Shown piece by piece: positions 33,123-46,773 of a stretch of 64,000 bases of DNA. Position 1 is the first letter of the stretch; every line of letters begins with the position of its first letter. The stretch covers positions 6,159,816 to 6,223,815 of the forward strand of contig OY294052.1 of the NCBI GenBank assembly GCA_958510825.1, in the 5' to 3' direction. The stretch comes from Brachypterus glaber. Lineage: Eukaryota > Arthropoda > Insecta > Coleoptera > Kateretidae. The translations under genes were made by a program, and so were the position numbers. Under the pieces are notes generated by a model. The model did not search any database and had not been told where the DNA came from. It saw nothing but the letters and a program-made list of their open reading frames with translations.

Positions 33123-35333
33123 AATGACGTTTTTTCTGACGCAGTTTTAATGTAGGTATAAATATCCCGATTTTTAATGTTAGAATTCCTAACGTAGGTG
33201 CTTAACGTTTGAAAAACGTTTATCTAATGTTTAGTAAAAGTCCCAACGTTAGTTACACGTTATTCTAACGTTAGACCCTGCCTTTAGTTATCTAACATTC
33301 AAACGACATTCATGTAACGTTGGGTCAAGTCGTTCTAACCTTATTTTCTACCAGGGTTTTATTTTCTAACTCTGGCGATTGAGATGTGTGTTTGTGTCAT
33401 TTTTTAAAGATATTTCTAATAAGTTTTAAACGTTTTAACCTTGAGTCTCAGGTTGTAGTTTTATGAAAATTTTATTTGTTTTTACTTTTGAGCAATTTTA
33501 GAAGAATTTAACTTGTTTAGACAAGGGCGTAGGCAGAGTTTTCTTCTAAGAGGAGGATTTTATTATTATTTTATATTTTGACATTTTCAAAGAGTTAGAA
33601 GAAATATTTTAAAATTTAATACACTATATTTGGGCAGCAGGTATTTTTTTAGAATTTTCAAGATACCTAAGGTAGATAATTATATTTATTATGTAATAAT
33701 AAAAATTAAAAAATTGTAAATTTTGTAAGCCTCCGATATATGAATACCTACAGTTGATTTCAACAAAACTGAAAAAGTAGGGTTAAGTAAAATTTCATGT
33801 TTTCCATAAAATTTAGTTGTGTGAATGTGGATTATTTAAATGGGGTTATGCCTGTTTGAAAAATAAGGTTAGTTTAACCATGTCAAAAATCATATGTTAT
33901 TCTATGCATTTGTGTTTAGTAAATACTATTTGGATTTTGAAGCGTATCTCTATTGTTAATTACTGTATTTCTGCTCTAAAATATCCCTATTCTAAAATAT
34001 CTATTATTAAATCCCCTTATCAATATCTATATTTTGTATCTAATAAACTTGTTTTAAATACCTTTATTTTTAAAAAACACTACTAGTATATTAGTCTCCT
34101 ACAACTAGGTATTCCTCATAGTTCCTTAATTTAAAAATTATAATTATGGGTTTTACACCAGTATTCTTCGAGTATTCTTGTTTTTCTGCTTTATCTCTCC
34201 CAATTTAAAAAAAATACACCAATATTTTTTGACTTTGACATTGATGTGGGAATAACAATATTGACACTAAATTTATTAACAAGTAAACAAATATTTGTCA
34301 AATGAAAGATAGTTCACAATGTAATTTTTTTTTTATAACCCCACTTTTCCAGTTTTGTTGAAATGAACTGTACCATTATAAATCATAAAATATTCTTATC
34401 AACCCTCTAATACCCGCACCTTTTTATAGACGTTAGTACTCGCACTGAGCCTCTCAGATGCAATAAGCAAAAAAAAATTTTTGTATGTATAAAATAACGG
34501 TTGGAAAGAAAAAACTTAATTAAAAATCATTTATTATTATAATAATACATAAAACGAAATAAAAATTCTAAACTAAAAAAAATTCTACACTAGAGGATAA
34601 ACTCAACTATTTTTTGGAGGTTTGAGAATAATATTGTTTTTTCACCACCAGCCTATAATCACATCTTTATTACTGTTCTTTTCATTGGTAGAAATATTAT
34701 TTTTCTACCTATGACGTCAGAGGTTCTAAAAATAATGAAATGGCACCATGGTTAATAATGAATTTTTATTCAGCTATTTTGGCATCTAACGTTTCACTTA
34801 ATTATTAATCCACATTGCTATTTACAAGTGTCTTTAGGCACCAAGTTTATTTATTGCATGATAAATTAAAAAATATTAACTAAATTAGTACCTATAAAAC
34901 ATGTTTTACAAAAAACACTTCGAAAGGTGAAAATCATTGGTCCATCATATTCAACCATAGATTATACAACCCATATATTACCGTACGGATCATAGATTAC
35001 TAGAGGTACAACCCCCATATATTGATTTTTGAGGCAATAGATTCTCCCTCACAGTTTTCGCCTGTCCCCTTATTTCTGGGGGAGTACCAGAATCATCACT
35101 TTGCATTTCACTTTTCATTTTTATATATTTTATTACACTTAACACGGAAACACTTTCTAACTTAATAATTTTAGCAGATCACCAGAAAATTTCTACCAGA
35201 AATGTCAAGTTATTCATTTGTTTTTTTAATGGCCGCGAACGGCCAGCGTGATATTTTAAATTTATAAGCTTTTTCATTAAATTTTAGTAAAATAAATAAA
35301 TAGCTAATTAATTGTACTGGTAGTGAAAAAAAT
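33123..35333. other. Intergenic, no gene; AACGTT-rich patch
   Basis: 33175-33340 has many variants of CTAACGTT/AACGTTAG in both senses, probably a decayed palindromic repeat. 33360-35330 is AT-rich; an 89-codon plus-strand frame at 33817-34086 has no family or splice support. Confidence 0.45.
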
Positions 35334-35465
35334 ACTATATTTTCCACGTGAGTGAAGATTTAACATTTTAGACCGCGTCTTGCGGGCTTCGCGCTAGCGC
35401 GCTCATCCCGCAATTTGACGCAGGTCAAAAATGTTAAACTTCTCTCACTTGGTAAATAATATACT
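35334..35465. mobile_element. Hairpin MITE, 132 bp
   Basis: Arms ACTATATTTTCCACGTGAGT / TCTCACTTGGTAAATAATA and ATTTAACATTTTAGACC / GGTCAAAAATGTTAAA surround a GC-rich apex with GCGCTAGCGCGC. Confidence 0.75.
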
Positions 35466-35713
35466 ATTTTAAACGGTTTTAAATTTAATTACGAATACAT
35501 TATTTAACCTCGTATTTAACTTTGACACAATTTTTCCTGATTTCTCTTTCTATTTGACACTGTCCTTCTCAGTCCTGTTAACCCAATAGCAATTCAAACG
35601 CGCGCGGGGTTGGTACTAAAACACAGTCATAAAAACACACAAACCAATTTAGCCCGGTACAGTCTGCAGCCACCATCCAGTAGATGAAGAAGACTGGAAA
35701 AGGCAAAGGAATA
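35466..35713. other. Intergenic, no feature recognised
   Basis: Short unassigned stretch; no exon or repeat edge seen apart from the TACAGGG element that follows. Confidence 0.4.
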
Positions 35714-36567
35714 TACAGGGTGATCAATAACTGGCATGCCAACATTTAAGAGGTTATTCCACATCACATCACATTATTTTTGACTATTTATACTAATAAT
35801 ATTGTAAAGCAATACACCATTGATAACCCAAAGCATGCAGTACCATGTGTGGCCCCAGACTGGTAAATGTGTTAAATTACTAAGGGAGCTAAGATTCGAA
35901 GATGACATATTGAATGGGGAGCAAAAAAAGCATCACTAAAATTTTAATGCTGCAGCGTGATTCTTCATTTAAAACTGAGCAAAAAAGTATTCTTCACCAA
36001 AACACCTAAATTTTATATTAAAGGAGTAATAGCCTTTTAAGAAGTAACGTTTTTGGTGGCACAAAATGTTACTTTCTCTTAATTGCATTTTTTTTTTTTT
36101 GAAAACGGTTGCTCCTACAGTGATACACTATATGACATTTTTTATGTATTTTTACTCAAGGAATCCATATTTTTTACAAAAAAATCTAAAAAAGTACGCA
36201 AAAAAAAGTTTGGTGTAAAAATGTGTTAAGTCTAATACATTTTTCCGTCTAGGGACGCCTCTGGATAAATTCAAAAAAATAAATTAACATAAACTTTTTG
36301 CCCTTATTAATACTAGTATACATGCAAAACCTTGTCACTCTAGCTTAAAGGTACTAGAGTTATTAATTAAAAACCTTATTTTTAGTATAATTTTAAAGGG
36401 CTCATTTCCAGACCAACCTTTATAGGAACTTTTTTGATATCTAAAAACTCTTCAAATGATTTTAGAATTATGTTAAAAAAGATTATAGGTGTACCCTTTA
36501 AAAACTCTTAAGAGGTGATTCGAATCACCTCTTAAATTTATGCATGCCAGTTACTGATCACCCTGTA
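35714..36567. mobile_element. 854-bp TIR element, TACAGGGTGATCA ends
   Basis: Left TACAGGGTGATCAATAACTG and right CAGTTACTGATCACCCTGTA are inverted, with TA at both edges, as in Tc1/mariner-type non-autonomous elements. The interior is shared with 1335-1720. No transposase frame. Confidence 0.88.
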
Positions 36568-37192
36568 TTTGGCGAATATGGGCGGCCAGAAAACAGTGGC
36601 AGTTTGAAGGAATTATTGCCAACATCGAAGCCATTCGTTAATTTTATAGTCAGAACTAACTATTTAGCAGTTGGTTAGAATTACGTGCGACATATGCTAA
36701 ACTTACCAGCGGTTTTTTTATAAGAGTACATTTTCAGCAGTTGTTGGAATATGCAAAACTTACTATGGGTTTTTTACGAATACGATTAATTTTCGACTTG
36801 GAATTAATATTTCTGACTATAGTCCGACCAATTATGCAAGATAGTAGTTATAAATTCCCGCTATTTTTAAGCTACATCATTGGTTAAAAACTCGTACCTT
36901 TTAACATATAAAATATTGTGACATTTTTTGTCTATGACAATGATTTACGGTCGTTAAAGCTAATAAAAGAAGAAAAAGTTACATAAAAAAATGGTTATAC
37001 TTAATGTTATTTTGTATGGTATTGAAAAAGGTACTTTTTTGATTTATTCTTCATACACTCACATTAAATTAGCATATTCTACATAATATTTTGGTCAATA
37101 TTTCAAGTCTCTATGTCAAATCCTTCTTGAAATATCGTAGTGTAAAATTGTTTTGCAAGCGACATGCACCATTAATACGACTTTAATCCAAT
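36568..37192. repeat. Includes partial CCGTCCA TIR element (36818-37090)
   Basis: 36818-37090 is the inverse of 7450-7740. The rest is unassigned. Confidence 0.65.
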
Positions 37193-37815
37193 AGTCGGAG
37201 AGCTGGTGACCATTTTTATTTCATTATTTGGTACCGGCTATATTTTATATATGTCTTAAAGTACCCGGTTCCTTTGGGTGCTAGAAGCTCTAAGAGCTAT
37301 GGCAATGAACTACCAAAAAATCTATTTTTAACTTGCCGAGTCATGTAAATTTCATTCAGATTAAGCTATTTTCACACAATAATTCTGGGACCAACGGATG
37401 AGAACAGTCTTTAAAAAGTGCTTTTATAATATGTGATACCTAATTTTTTAAAGAAATGAGAATTTATGAAATGACATTTTGATTAAATGAAAATTTAATA
37501 GAGTTTTTAGTGTTGACATGTGTCAGATAAAGTTTTTAAAGTCTTTTTTTAACTCTTAGCCTAGTGAATAATTGTGTAAAACTGTGAAAATAGACTAATC
37601 TAAATGTAATAAATGTAATTTGTTTGACTCGGTAAGTTAAAAATATATTTTTCGGGAACCCCATTTCACCACCTTTCGAGGCTTCTAGCATCCAAAGGAA
37701 CCCGATCCATGACCTGGCGATTTGCAAGTAGCTTAATTTGAATGTACTTTATGACATATATAAAATACAGCTGGGAGCAAATAATGAAATAAAAATGGTC
37801 ACCAGCTCTTAGACT
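37193..37815. mobile_element. Foldback element, ~620 bp
   Basis: Left GAGAGCTGGTGACCATTTTT and right AAAAATGGTCACCAGCTCTT are inverted; arms continue inward through GCCGGCTATATTTTATAT-type and CCTTTGGGTGCTAGAAGC / GGCTTCTAGCATCCAAAGG. A diverged relative lies at 22270-22760. Confidence 0.8.
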
Positions 37816-38321
37816 ACAAAGTTACGCTCCTGAAGATCATAAAAGAAAGGCGGAGCGCTTTAATTTCTACGGCCTATACTCGTCAATCTTGGCGATAGTT
37901 AATTTACGAATTGCAATGTTCTCACTTTCATCGGGAATCATCATAAAAGTTACAAATTAAATTCGCTATATATTCTTCTCCCGACACCTGTACCTCTTTT
38001 CTCCCGCCCCCAGTTGGAGCTATTAAAGGGGGTTTTACGCATAAAGAGGGGCTTATTTTATGGCAAAGTCGTCAAAATTTTAGAACAGCAATTTGCCTAA
38101 ATAATTTATAAAATTGTAATCAAGCCACCGAATTTACTTTGAAAGTGTTAAATTTTTATTTAAAAAAATATTTTGTCATTACTAATATTTTATTAATACT
38201 AAGGTATGTCATTCAAATAAGGTTCGGTATTCAATTAGGTCCAGGCCGCCATGCAACTAGTATTTTAACATAAGTACTAATTTTTTCAGTGGTGGAAATT
38301 AAGTTTTATAATTTAGGACAA
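37816..38321. other. Intergenic, no gene
   Basis: No exon or bounded element recognised. Confidence 0.4.
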
Positions 38322-38462
38322 AGGCTGGGTTTATCAATGTGCAGCTAAATTTAACTGGCACATAATTGCCATGGCAACTCCAATTAAAATCCAAATTTGT
38401 CCTTAACTGAGACTTTAATCATTAGATAAAGTGTTAACTGCACATTGATAAACCGGGCCTAA
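38322..38462. mobile_element. 141-bp MITE
   Basis: Inverted ends AGGCTGGGTTTATCAATGTG and CACATTGATAAACCGGGCCT, 28 bp with few mismatches. Confidence 0.85.
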
Positions 38463-38529
38463 GTAAAATAAATAATATTTGACATAAACATCATAATTAA
38501 CAAGTTTGAATTGTCCATTCCAAACCATA

Positions 38530-39600
38530 GTATTATATATTAAGTAGTAGTAGTTTCGTAACACCCGTGTTAAGCGCACGAGTACAAGTTTAGAAAATGA
38601 GCCGCTTGCGGCTAGTTGTCTAAAGTACCAGTGCGCTAAAAACGTGTTATGAAAGGAGTGCTTTAAACTATTTTTTCTATTTTGCTCTAAAATTAAAAAA
38701 AAGCTTATATTTAAATTGATGACCGATTTGGAGTTTTTTGTTTTGGGTTGGCATTACAATTTTCGCTATGTTCATAGAACAAACGATATTTTGATATCTT
38801 TTATAGTCAGATCTTCTCTTTTTCTCGTTGCAAGTAACCAAGCCAAAATTCTAACACGGTAAAAATTAAACAAAATTTCGCAGAAAACTAAACTTAAAAG
38901 AGGTGTTTATATTTGCACGGAAAACGCAGAGCGATTTTCTTTTCTCCTGTGTTACTAACCCAAAAGAAAAAAAAGTACAAACCTTTTATAGGCCTATAAG
39001 AACAGGCAAATGGGTATGATTATGAGTGTATAAGAGTTGAAAAATAGAAAAAAAAGTCCCACTTATCAAGTATAATAAAAGCCTGTCTTTAAAAATATTT
39101 TTTATAATTTTTATATTATACTTATTAGTTAATTTTAGCGACATCAAAAAATATATATATAATAATAGTGTCCCCCGTGTCTTGGGTGGCATTATTTTTT
39201 TTTCTATTTTGCGACTCTTATAAGCTCATAATCACACGCATTTTGCGTGTTCTTATAGGCCCATAAGAGGTCTGTACTTTTTGTTCTTTTGGGTTGGCAA
39301 CAGACCTGGCCTATCGCTTGACGTTTTCCGTGCAAATGTCAATGTCGCTTTAAAGTTGAATTTTCTACAAAATTTTGTGTTTAGGTTATTTTTACCATGT
39401 TAAAATTGTGGCTTGGTTAATTGCAGTAAAAAAGAGAAGATATGACTATAAAATATATCAAAATATCATTTGTTCTTAGAATTTTAAACCATAAACTGTA
39501 ATGCCAATCCAAAACAAAAATCCCTAAATCAGTCATCAATTTAAATGTAAGCTTTTTAAATTTTAGAGCAAAATAGAAAAAATTGTATAAAGCACTAGTA
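38530..39600. repeat. R3 MITE plus foldback pair of the 18.3-kb repeat
   Basis: 38530-38680 is an R3 hairpin. 38690-39055 and 39195-39560 are inverse copies of the unit duplicated in tandem at 18299-19190 (GACTCTTATAAGCTCATAAT; GGTTGGCAACAGAC), so here the unit forms a large foldback. An R3 edge follows at 39585. Confidence 0.75.
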
Positions 39601-41590
39601 ATTTAATATACTATATCGTCAAGTTTGGAGATTCAGTTTTAGCGACCCCAAAAACTCTTTTAAGTATATCAATTTTCATAAAAATATTAATGTAACTAAC
39701 ACTGTGTATTTATGTTATTTAAAGCAATAATTTTACCATAAATAAGTTTTTCAGTAACCGTATTAAACCATTTAAATATTTCTTCAAGAAACTGTTTTTG
39801 TCAATGAATATTTTATGCTTTTAATCAAAATTTTGATAGCAGCAAATTTTATATTAGTGTGTGGCGAAATGGGGCTTCTGTACTTTTGTATTATAAGGTA
39901 TAAAATTAGTTTATGGAACATGGGCAGTTAAAAGTTTTAATTTTGTGCCAAATATTGTACGTAGCTAAAATTTTGACGAGCCCATTAAAACTTTTTGTTT
40001 CAAACTTGCAAAGACTTAGTTTAATAGCTTTTCGTACTATAAAATATTTATGTATAGAAATATTGGCCATGTGACGTTAGCTATACTTGGTAACTTTATT
40101 ATAATATATTATTTTATTAGATATAACCAGTCATCGGCGAATTTCCAGTGCTCGCATAGGCGCCGCGTCGATTCTAGCGTTGACGCAAGGTTTTAAATAT
40201 TTACATTTTTATTTCTTTTTATCTTGATTTTTTTTTAATGATGCCATTTAAACGAGTAAGGTGGGAAAAAAGTTATCCATAAATAAAAATTAAAAACTTT
40301 CGTATTCTTAAAAGATAAAAATATCGGATTTTTCTTCGAAAACACCGATATATTTACATATTTATAGTTAATATGTATAGTCAATATTGTTGTGTGTAAC
40401 AAATTAGTCGTCAAATGTTTCGGTTTAGTAACCTTTATAAAAATTTCCCTCATAATTCGGCAAAATTATTCCGTAAGCCTATATTTCTGTGTTTATTTTC
40501 AACGTTGATGAGTCATAACTGAGTTTATGCCGATTACTGGATATAACTTAAGGCTCATTCCATGCCAAATGAACAACTATATCGGACAAGTCAAGGTTTT
40601 ATTGTAATAAAACCTTGACCCGTCCGATTTTGCTAATTACACAGGTCTAATTTTTCAGGAGCGATGAAAAACAGTTCTTAAAGTTGCTGTTTACTCTATT
40701 TTTAATATTTATAGCAATATAAATAAAGTGGTGTAAGGTTACTTATTGTCCCTAAAGAAGTTTTGGTCTTATATTTAAACTATTCTAGCTTAAATTGTAT
40801 ACTAAACGTAGTTAGGTGGTAGGTATTGGTCAAAAATGTCAATTATAGGTATTGCATGTTCATGAACGATATGCTTAATATGCTTATATAATTTTCAGAT
40901 TTTTTTGGCATTTATTTGTGGAGTTATGGCGTTTTGAAAATGGCCAAAAATGCCAAAATCGGAAAAACGCTAAAAGATACAGATTTAAAACAAAATTTAT
41001 TTCTAAGCTCTTTTGTAATATTTTAATATGTTTTTTAAAAATCTAAAATTTGGTGATTTTGGTGATGGTCATTAAAGTCACCGTTGTTTGGTGATAATTA
41101 TCTCAAAACACGCCCCTTCGATTGTTTTTAATAAAAAGATAAATTAATCTGTAGATCTTGCTCTAACCCTGTTCCAAAAATTCATAATGGGCCGACCATT
41201 GGATCGCCTTCGGCAAAATATTAAACATATAACTATAGGTTGAAATTCCGTTTCGCTGCCAATTTTAAACCTAGTTTAATAATACCACGCTATTGCTTTG
41301 AAATATTAATACTGATCCATATTTTTTTATTTTTATCTGCAACATTTTTTTTATATTAGTTGTCTAAAGTTATTTTAATAATTTACTTAATTTTTTTCTT
41401 ACCTATAGATGCAAATAAGCTTATATTTTGTTTTAAAAATTCCTCGCAAAGGCTTACTTTAATCAAATTAATTTTGTTATTGCTTTTTTTGTTATATTAC
41501 AGGAAATGACGTTGATTCTTTTCTATTATATTCCAGTTTTTTATATATGAACAAAAATTTTAATAATAAAAGTATAAAATAAATAACTCC
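39601..41590. other. Intergenic downstream of asparagine synthetase
   Basis: A hairpin at 40580-40626 has arms around CAAGGTTTTATT / AATAAAACCTTG. 40890-41100 is a repeat-like stretch with GGCCAAAAATGCCAAAATCG. No exon recognised. Confidence 0.5.
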
Positions 41591-41591
41591 T

Positions 41592-41597
41592 TTTATT
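41592..41597 (-). terminator. Poly(A) signal of asparagine synthetase
   Basis: AATAAA on the minus strand, 36 nt past the stop codon; other AATAAA words lie closer to the stop (for example 41616-41621). Confidence 0.55.
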
Positions 41598-41632
41598 TTA
41601 ATAAAAAATAAAATATTTATTTATTTGTTTAT

Positions 41633-41912
41633 TTATTTATCTTCGGCGGCATAATGCTTGATAAATCTCGCTGAAGGATCTGTAACGCCATCTACCCAAC
41701 GGGGCATCCAGTAGTAAGGTAAGAAATGATCGGCCATTTTAGGATAAGACTTCTCAAACATTTCTCTGTAGTAGAAAGCTTCTTTTGTTTTGGGCGTACA
41801 GTGTGGATACTTCTTTGCAGAATTCTCCAAAACAAATTCTTCTGGCATGCGTTTGTCAATTATTTCTTGTAAGGTTACGAATAGAGACTTTTTCTTGGAC
41901 GCTACGCCATCA
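41633..41912 (-). CDS. ASNS: Asparagine synthetase exon 8 (residues 469-561)
   Basis: Acceptor CTTTTTTTAG; completes a split Ser codon, runs SDGVASKKK to YWMPRWVDG and [10 protein letters not shown], stop TAA. The YYWMPRW and DPSAR words are the typical C-terminus of the animal enzyme. Confidence 0.95.
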
Positions 41913-44900
41913 CTAAAAAAAGTATTAAAAATTGAAAAAGTTATTTTTAATTGCATAATTAATATTATTAAGCAGGTACCAAAAAATATTTTCGTTTTTA
42001 TATTTTATTATTTTTTTCGAATACAAAAATAGTACCTATATTATTCAACAAGCGTATAATAATTGCTATTGATCAATGAGGGTGAATTTTGAGACATCCG
42101 ATAGGCGAATGGCGTCATCACCCGAATGTAATACCTATTATATGCGAGTAGAATACTATACTTTATGCACGGCCGTTTCAAAGTTTAAACGGTTTATTTT
42201 TACAGATCCGTGGTTTATTCTAATAATAGGCATATTAATCACGGCCTTAAATAAAACGTTTTTTTATGAATCGCGAGTTCTATGCAAAAAAAAATAAAAA
42301 TTAGTCGTAATTAATCATTATTGGGCCAATAATGGCCGGTAAAGGGTCCTTAGTGGGCCAGAAGTTGGTGTTTGTTGGGGTGTACTTACCTAAAAGCTTC
42401 TTTATGTCTCCATAAAATATGATGTGGTAAAGCATCAGTGTTATCAAAAGCGGCTCTTAGTAAATATTTTTCTATGCCATCTTTGGGTCTCTTCAATTCT
42501 GGTGCAATGTTGAGGTAGTAGTTTGAAAATTGTATATCCAAAAATGGGCAACGTAACTCCAAACTAAAATTATTAATTAAAATTTAAACAACCTTCGCAT
42601 TCTATAGTTAATCTTCGCAGTAAATAAAATTATTTCCTTTACTGGTAAAAAAACTTGCATATCAACATCTAGGTTCGAAAATCATTTTTAAAAAGTACTA
42701 CGGCCTTTTAAGAGACTGTAGCTCCCTTAAAAGCGATTTGTGGATATTTGGGTACAGGAACTTTTTTCATACTTTTTGATCTAGAATTGCCCTGCAGAAT
42801 TAAAATTGTCATTGGCGTAATTTTAGTTCATATTTTGGTACTCAAAGTAAAATTTTAACTGCGATTTTCTCGAGAACGCTTGGACCGGATTATATAAAGA
42901 GTAGTAGTATTATTAAATTTTTGGGTTGGCCAAAGTTGGAAACCTAGGCCATTTATGGCCCTTTTTATCACCCCAGGCAATCCCAGCCAATGACCAATTT
43001 GAGTCCTCCTTAAACTTCCCAATCCTTTCAATAAAGGTCAGGATATTGGCCCAAGGGAGGTCTTTTAGTTCCTCTTGATTGAGCCTATGACTTTTAGAGA
43101 CTTGCAACTTAATCCTGTCGTATATAAAGAGTACCTTTTTGATATATTTTTAACTAAAGAATCATATTTTATTAAAAAAATGTCCATAAATCTACAGATA
43201 AAAAGTTTGTGGCAAAAAAGTGACACCGCCTCCCATTTTGCATGTCCCTGGTTAAAATGTTCAAATAAAGGCTACATAAAATTATAGGCATTATCAATGT
43301 TAAAGCACGCGCAAAAAATCGTTCATAGTGTTTCAGAGATATTAGATAAAAACTACTTTTTAGATGTACACTTAAAAGGGTCGTAGCTCCCTTAGGGCTC
43401 ATTTCCCAACCAATTCTTATGGAAACATTTTTTCATATTTTTTTTTAATGTAGAATTCCAATGATTAATCACCCTTTAAAATTCATGAACTTATTTCTGA
43501 ATAACCCTGTTTAGTGCTAATGGCAATTTCTCCCGTTAGATTAGACAGGGACAAAAGTTCTACTCAAAAAGGATAGAAGACATACATACACTCCCACTTC
43601 CACCCAACCAAACAAATTCTGTATTTGTTCCTTGTTAAACAAGTACAATATTTACTTGGCCGGGCGAAAAATGTAACTATATTGTTTTTATTAAAGAAAT
43701 TACTGGCGCCATCTAAATTTTAGTAGAATTGTCTTTTTCCACACATTCAAATTAGCTATGTTCGTTCGTGCCGCTCATTGCTACACTTTCCGGCCAACCA
43801 AATAAATACTGTATTTGTTGTATGAAAAACAAATACAGTATTTATTTGGTTGGCTGGAAAGTGTAGCACAAATGAGATAGAGATAGGGTAGACGTCTTTT
43901 GTTTCATAATTCTAGTTGTAGAGAGCTCCATTGAATTATTTTCTGGATAAACTTATTACCTAAAAGCTGAAGTCGTTCTATCAGCTCTTAATCCATCGAA
44001 CATGTAAATTTCTCTCAGCAACCTCAAACTATCCTCATGTGCTGCCTTCACATCAGGTGCGTCTCTAAAATAAATATACCCTTGTGCAATCTCATCGGCT
44101 CCTTCCCCACTAAACAACACGGTCGTATCGGTATTTTCCTTGATGTGCTTTGAAATTAGATACATGGGGATAGATGCGCGTATGGTTGTTATGTCAGGAG
44201 TTTCTAAGGTGTAGATTACTTCATCTAGGACTTTTGCTACATCTTCTTCTGTGAACAGGATTTCGTGGTGTTCAGTGCCTATGTGGTTTGCGACTTCTCT
44301 AGCAGCTCTTATATCGGGACTATCGCCCATACCAATTGCGAAAGACTGCAAAGTTAAACTGATTAGTTAACTGATTAGGGCATACGATCCTATACATATA
44401 TAGGATCGTATAACATTAGAAGTTTACCTAAAGTAGTTAATTTTATTAATAATTGAAAAACTGGGTCATAGTTTTTTTGCTTTCTACTGCGACCAGTGCA
44501 CTATATACTTTAATATAGAAAAACTTTGTTTTTTTAACTATTAACTAATATAATAAAGTACTCTTATTCCAAATTTGAAGAGACTACGTTTGTTTGTTAA
44601 AAAGTTATTGCAAATAATCGTGGAAGCACTTTGCTCAAGATTTTGCTAAAATAAAATTCATATGCCCCTAGAGCAAAAATGTTAAAGAAATCAATTATTT
44701 TGCCTCAAAAGAGACTTATTTTTCAGTCTAGTATGAGTAATTTAAATTTGTTACCCACCTGAATTTTATATGGTAAATTGTTCCTCTTAGCTTCTTGAAC
44801 CAGCAAGGATGCTATTAATGAAGAATCTAATCCACCAGATAAGAGGCACCCTATTCTTCTATCTGCCATGAGTCTCTTGCTAACAGAAGACGTTAAAAGT

Positions 44901-46715
44901 TTGCGGATGTTTGCCAAATGATCGTTAGGAACCAAATCTAAAAGTAAAAAACCGATATAAAACTTTTAAACAACAAAAAGTTTTAAGATATTTTTTATGT
45001 ATTATTCAGAAAGATGTTCTGTATTTTGAGAAATTTTTAAAATACAGAATATCTTACTCTAAAATGCTTGTTTGATTAAATTCGTAGCATCCCTACCAAT
45101 CAAATGGAAAGTTCTTTTCTGCGTTTAATTTCTTCAGCTACTCGTATTGGTACGAGGAAACTCAAAGAATAGAAGGAAGAATGCTGTAGTTTATATTTCT
45201 CATGGTCATAATTATTTACCTTGAAAGTAATCATTATTACTAAAATTTTGAAAACATTAAAATGGGAAAGCAATACCTGGGACAAAAACTGAAAGTGTAA
45301 CAGTCGGAATACACTCTCGGTATTAATACATTGCAATACATTGTCAAGATAGTCAGTTTATATTGCAAACAGATATAGGGACTTTTAATGTAACGTAAGC
45401 AACAGATATTTCATCTTTTAATACATAATTCAGCAGTTGTTAGAGATTTAAAAATTTTAGCCTGACTTCTAAAACATTTTCAAATGCACATTTAGTTTTA
45501 AAAATATTTTATATTCTGATATAGAACAGATATTTAAAGTTACATGTACTTAAGTCAAAATCTATGTCACAAAATGTAACGTAAGCAATATTACATAAAA
45601 TAATAAATTTATCACAAATTTAACTTATTATACTAATTATAAATATATGTTTTGTTACTTTGTTATTTACTAAAAATAAATATTGTATTTAAATATTATG
45701 TCTTTTAATATAATTGACAAATTTATACATATAAAACTTAAAAGAGGTGTAAGATGTATGTCCTACCTTCATATAAAACAAATGGTTTAAAAACTGGCTT
45801 GTCTCCTGGAAGATGGTATCTTTGACTTCTTATAAGTTTGACTGTGCCGTTTTCCAAAATATCATATTCTTCGAACGTTCCGGGTGGAAACGGTTCCAAT
45901 TTTTTTGAATGACCGTTTAATTCTTCGGCAATTGCTGTTAAACCTAATACAATAAATACAGTGTGAAATCCTTGCATCTAAAAAAAGTGCTAATATCTCG
46001 AAAACAATGTATTTTAATTAACTTAATTATAACCAAAAAACACTTAAAATAGGAGTTTTACTTCATTCTTACCCCCTTACCCCCAATCGTTTCCCCCCAA
46101 AATCTAATCAGCTCTTCGAAATATGAAAAGAAACAATATTCAAAAAACCTCTTGTCGATATCTTTTTTAGAAATTGAGTTATTGAGTTTACCCCCAGACA
46201 GACATACAGGCAGACAGACAGACGAAAAAATTTTTTTCACTGATTTCGACTCAGATCTAAAACGTCGAGAAATGTGAAAAAAACATGGTCATACATTTTG
46301 ACTTTTCGGCGAAGATTTCAATACATCGGAACTCTTAGTAGTACTAAGTAATAATATTAACTATTCTTAGTTATGTACAATGTGTAATTTGTCAAGGCTT
46401 GAAACATTTGAGCATATTTTATTTGAGTGCCCACTATATAGACCTTTTAGATTAGCTCATATACCTTTTCTAACAAACTTTAATGAACTTGTGAATCTAT
46501 TAGATGCTCTGGACTTCTGAACATCAAATCTCTTTGTAACTATCTCATTCAATGTGTCAAATTAAGGGCTTTTGTTCTATATGAATAAATTAGTTAATTA
46601 CTTAGGTACTTATTGTGATTTTTTTTTATATGTTTATTTCATTCGTGTTTATTTTTCTTTTCTATTGATTTATCTAACTCTTGCTGTAAGATGTATTTCT
46701 TTATAAGCAATAAAG

Positions 46716-46773
<58 letters not shown>

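Noticed and set aside
41790..42032. 80-codon plus-strand frame
   Set aside because: It is antisense to ASNS exon 8.
42913..43107. Possible extra ASNS exon in intron 6
   Set aside because: It is bounded by a 13-bp duplication and has a LINE-like tail; the ASNS frame is complete without it.
46718..46772. Poly-asparagine stretch at the end of an ASNS-like frame
   Set aside because: It is the antisense reading of the (ATT)n tail of a LINE, beyond the exon 3 splice donor, and is not translated.
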